Shown piece after piece: positions 61,942-64,000 of a stretch of DNA of 64,000 nt. Source of the stretch: Variovorax sp. OV700. Lineage in GTDB: Bacteria > Pseudomonadota > Gammaproteobacteria > Burkholderiales > Burkholderiaceae_C. The stretch lies in contig NZ_FNDR01000003.1 of NCBI RefSeq assembly GCF_900099805.1, forward strand, positions 1-64,000. Reading direction: 5' to 3'. The notes beneath the pieces are model-generated. The model was given only the letters and a program-made list of their open reading frames with translations, did no database searches and was not told the DNA's origin. Both the position numbers and the translations under genes were made by a program. The stretch's first letter is position 1. Each line of letters opens with the position of its first letter.

Positions 61942-62972
61942 TCTTCGGTGGTGCACATTGCCGTGACGTACTTGCGCGTCGGCGAACTGGAATTGATGCT
62001 GTCGGGCTGCCAGGCGGTTGCCTTGGTGGCCACGTTGAAGGCGCCGGGCTTGCCCAGGCCGCCTTCGGCATCGATGGCCATCATCTGCTTCATGCACATC
62101 TTGTTGCGGTCGACGCAACGGTTGAGGATGGCGTCATACAGGTCGGGCGCCACGCTGGCGTAATGGCGCACGGGGTCGCGCTCGCTCGGCGCTTCGAGCT
62201 TCACGTAGGTTTCGCGGGAGAGCTCGCCGTCCTTGCCGGCCTTGGCCTTCTTCACCCACTCTTCGAAGCCGTCGTTGGTCAGGCCGTGGAACTTGAAGCG
62301 CATGCCCGAAAAGCCCGCGCCGCTGTAGTTGGCCGAGAAGCCCTCGAACTCGCCCGGCTTGTTGATGACCGCGTGCAGCTTGGTTTCCATGCCCGGCATG
62401 GCGTAGATCTGCCCGGCCAGTGCGGGAATGAAGAAGGAATTCATCACCGACGTGGCCGTGATCTTGAAAGTGATCGGCCGGTCGACCGGCGCAGCCATTT
62501 CGTTCACCGTGGCAAAGCCCTGTTCGGGGTAGATGAAGAGCCATTTCCAGTCGAGTGCCACCACTTCGACCACCAGCGGTTTGGCTTCGGCGGGCACCGG
62601 GCGCTCGGCGTCCAGGCGGCTCAGCGGCCGATAGGGGTCGAGCGTGTGGGTGCTGATCCAGGTGATGGCGCCCAGCGCGATGATGATCAGCAGCGGCGCG
62701 GCCCAGATCGCGAGCTCGAGCTGGGTGGAATGGTCCCAGTCGGGGCTGTAGTCGGCCTCCTTGTTCGACTGGCGGTAGCGCCAGGCGAAGAAGATGGTCA
62801 GCGCGATCACCGGAATGATGATGATCAGCATCAGCACGGTAGAGACGACGATCAGGCGTCCCTGCTGGTTGGCGATGTCGCCGGAAGGGTTCATGAGCAC
62901 CGTGTTGCAGCCCGCCAGCAAGGCGAGGGGGAGCAACAGGAGCCATCGGCGAAGGGAGTGGAGGGTGGGCAT
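61938..62972 (-). CDS. cyoA: Cytochrome o ubiquinol oxidase subunit II
   Basis: 344 aa from the ATG at 62972. A lipoprotein signal ends in LLAGCN (C24 region). Two membrane helices follow and then a periplasmic cupredoxin-like domain with [43 protein letters not shown] and [12 protein letters not shown]. The CuA-ligand cysteine pair is absent, as expected for a quinol oxidase. It is the first gene of the cyo-SURF1-regBA transcript. A small GGAC-GTTTT-GTCC palindrome lies upstream at 63049-63061. Confidence 0.95.
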   Translation of the reverse strand: MPTLHSLRRWLLLLPLALLAGCNTVLMNPSGDIANQQGRLIVVSTVLMLIIIIPVIALTIFFAWRYRQSNKEADYSPDWDHSTQLELAIWAAPLLIIIALGAITWISTHTLDPYRPLSRLDAERPVPAEAKPLVVEVVALDWKWLFIYPEQGFATVNEMAAPVDRPITFKITATSVMNSFFIPALAGQIYAMPGMETKLHAVINKPGEFEGFSANYSGAGFSGMRFKFHGLTNDGFEEWVKKAKAGKDGELSRETYVKLEAPSERDPVRHYASVAPDLYDAILNRCVDRNKMCMKQMMAIDAEGGLGKPGAFNVATKATAWQPDSINSSSPTRKYVTAMCTTEE

Positions 62973-63118
62973 GCCGAAGAGAAAGAAAGAGGTGCGTGGG
63001 CTGCGCAAAGACTCCACAATCTACGACCAAAGGCCCCCGCCGCCTATTGGACGTTTTGTCCTATGGCGGGAATCCCCATTCGGTGAGACGCTTGGAACCT
63101 CTGTTCAATGGTCTACCT

Positions 63119-63135
63119 TGTCACTGCCGGTGACA
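63119..63135. promoter_or_regulatory. Palindromic operator just upstream of MFS transporter gene
   Basis: TGTCAC-TGCCG-GTGACA is a perfect 6-bp inverted repeat with a 5-bp spacer, ending 19 bp before the transporter ATG. It lies in the 181-bp divergent region with cyoA. Position suggests a repressor site on the transporter gene. No regulator gene is adjacent inside the window. Confidence 0.6.
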
Positions 63136-63153
63136 CCCGAATTACAAAACGCA

Positions 63154-64000
63154 ATGACGACGACGTCCAGCATCAGTCCGCAAGGCGCACAGCCTGTGCC
63201 GAACACGTCCGGAAACGGCGCCAGCCAGGGCGACGCCGATCACTCGCACATCGCACCCGGCGAGATCGCCGTGGGCGTGATCATCGGCCGTGCTTCGGAA
63301 TATTTCGATTTCTTCGTCTACGGTATTGCCTCGGTGCTGGTGTTCCCGGCGGTGTTCTTTCCGTTCGAGGCGCGTCTGGAGGGAACCCTTTACGCATTCG
63401 TGGTTTTCTCCTTCGCTTTCATTGCACGGCCGTTCGGAACTGTCATTTCGATGGCCATCCAGCGACGGTTCGGGCGAGAGGCCAAGCTGACCATCGCGCT
63501 GTTCGTGCTGGGCACCTCCACCGCGGGCATCGCCTTCCTGCCGGGCTACGCGAGCATCGGATTCACGTCGATCGTGCTGCTGTCGGTCTTCCGCTTTGCC
63601 CAGGGCCTTGCGCTCGGCGGCTCGTGGGACGGTCTGCCTTCGCTGCTGGCGCTCAATGCGCCGCAGAACCGCCGCGGCTGGTACGCCATGCTGGGCCAGC
63701 TTGGGGCGCCGCTCGGCTTTTTCGTGGCCAGCGCGCTGTTCGCCTACCTGTACGCCAACCTGCCCCTCAAGGACTTCCTCGACTGGGGCTGGCGCTACAC
63801 CTTCTACGTGGCCTTCGCGATCAACGTAGTGGCGCTGTTCGCTCGCCTCAGGCTTGTGGCAACCGAGGAATATTCCCGCCTGCTCGAAGAGCGCGAGCTG
63901 CAGCCCACCAGCGTGGTCGAGCTGACCCGCTCGCAGGGCGCCAACCTGCTGATCGGCGCATTTGCGGCGCTGGCAAGCTATGCGTTGTTCCACCTGATCA
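63154..64000 (+). CDS. MFS transporter, metabolite:H+ symporter (MHS) type, N-terminal 282 residues (partial)
   Basis: It opens at ATG 63154 and stays open to the window edge. A polar N-terminus of about 40 residues (Ser/Gly/Gln-rich) precedes helix 1 with GVIIGRASEYFDFFVYGIASVLVFP, then FVVFSFAFIARPFGTVI, RRFGREAKLTIALFVLGTST, and RFAQGLALGGSWDG, all typical of the MHS subfamily of sugar or organic-acid transporters. The substrate is unknown. A divergent promoter region with cyoA lies upstream. Confidence 0.88.
   Translation, partial: MTTTSSISPQGAQPVPNTSGNGASQGDADHSHIAPGEIAVGVIIGRASEYFDFFVYGIASVLVFPAVFFPFEARLEGTLYAFVVFSFAFIARPFGTVISMAIQRRFGREAKLTIALFVLGTSTAGIAFLPGYASIGFTSIVLLSVFRFAQGLALGGSWDGLPSLLALNAPQNRRGWYAMLGQLGAPLGFFVASALFAYLYANLPLKDFLDWGWRYTFYVAFAINVVALFARLRLVATEEYSRLLEERELQPTSVVELTRSQGANLLIGAFAALASYALFHLI

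Noticed and set aside
63049..63061. GGAC-GTTTT-GTCC palindrome upstream of cyoA as a RegA or FNR site
   Set aside because: It does not match the FNR consensus, nor a RegA motif that I can state with confidence. It is mentioned only as a neighbour in the cyoA entry.

Overview
The window is high-GC DNA with dense, often overlapping genes. Its gene set is that of an aerobic betaproteobacterium, most likely Comamonadaceae and Variovorax-like. Supporting signs are the gpmA / rhodanese-grxC-secB-gpsA block, the scpA-DUF3460 pair, a cyoABCD-SURF1-RegBA block and dispersed palindromes of a style I associate with that family. The assignment comes from protein recognition and gene order, not from a search. 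No tRNA, rRNA or CRISPR array was seen.

Layout. 1-95: end of an IS3-family element cut by the window edge. 159-2214: minus-strand stress-type cluster (ferritin-like protein, YqjD/YqjE-type membrane proteins, DUF1328). 2426-4963: a CHASE3 histidine kinase, a divergent NarL-type regulator and a free-standing receiver. 5197-14830: housekeeping genes (AsmA, MoeB/ThiF-like, CtpA, GpmA, rhodanese, GrxC, SecB, GpsA, NadC, NadA). 14957-20515: minus-strand run queD-queE-panC-panB-nadB-scpA-DUF3460. 20555-32882: mixed genes including a BamE-like lipoprotein, a SulP transporter, metG, an NAD-type isocitrate dehydrogenase, a divergent redoxin/TetR pair, a patatin and the Fe-S carrier Mrp/ApbC.

32898-52176 is the most striking region: about 19 kb, all plus strand, devoted to formate oxidation. 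It holds a LysR regulator, a soluble NAD-linked formate dehydrogenase whose FdsG and FdsB subunits are fused, a ModE-like repressor and ModBAC molybdate transporter, DUF3305, DUF3306, a poly-ferredoxin and a TorD chaperone. Then comes a Tat-exported, membrane-attached formate dehydrogenase (FdhX, catalytic subunit with Cys instead of Sec, four-cluster beta subunit, cytochrome b gamma subunit) with two small exported proteins of unknown role, and finally FdhD. The soluble enzyme would make NADH in the cytoplasm. The periplasmic enzyme would feed the quinone pool. The Mo transporter, TorD and FdhD would serve cofactor supply and insertion.

52245-56024: a large FtsX-type permease, SlyX, a long inverted-repeat element and a hemolysin-III family protein. 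56088-62972: minus-strand cyoABCD-SURF1-regB-regA, a cytochrome bo-type quinol oxidase next to a redox two-component system. This is a plausible electron outlet for quinol made by the membrane formate dehydrogenase. 63154-64000: 5' part of an MFS (metabolite:H+ symporter) gene behind a clear palindrome.
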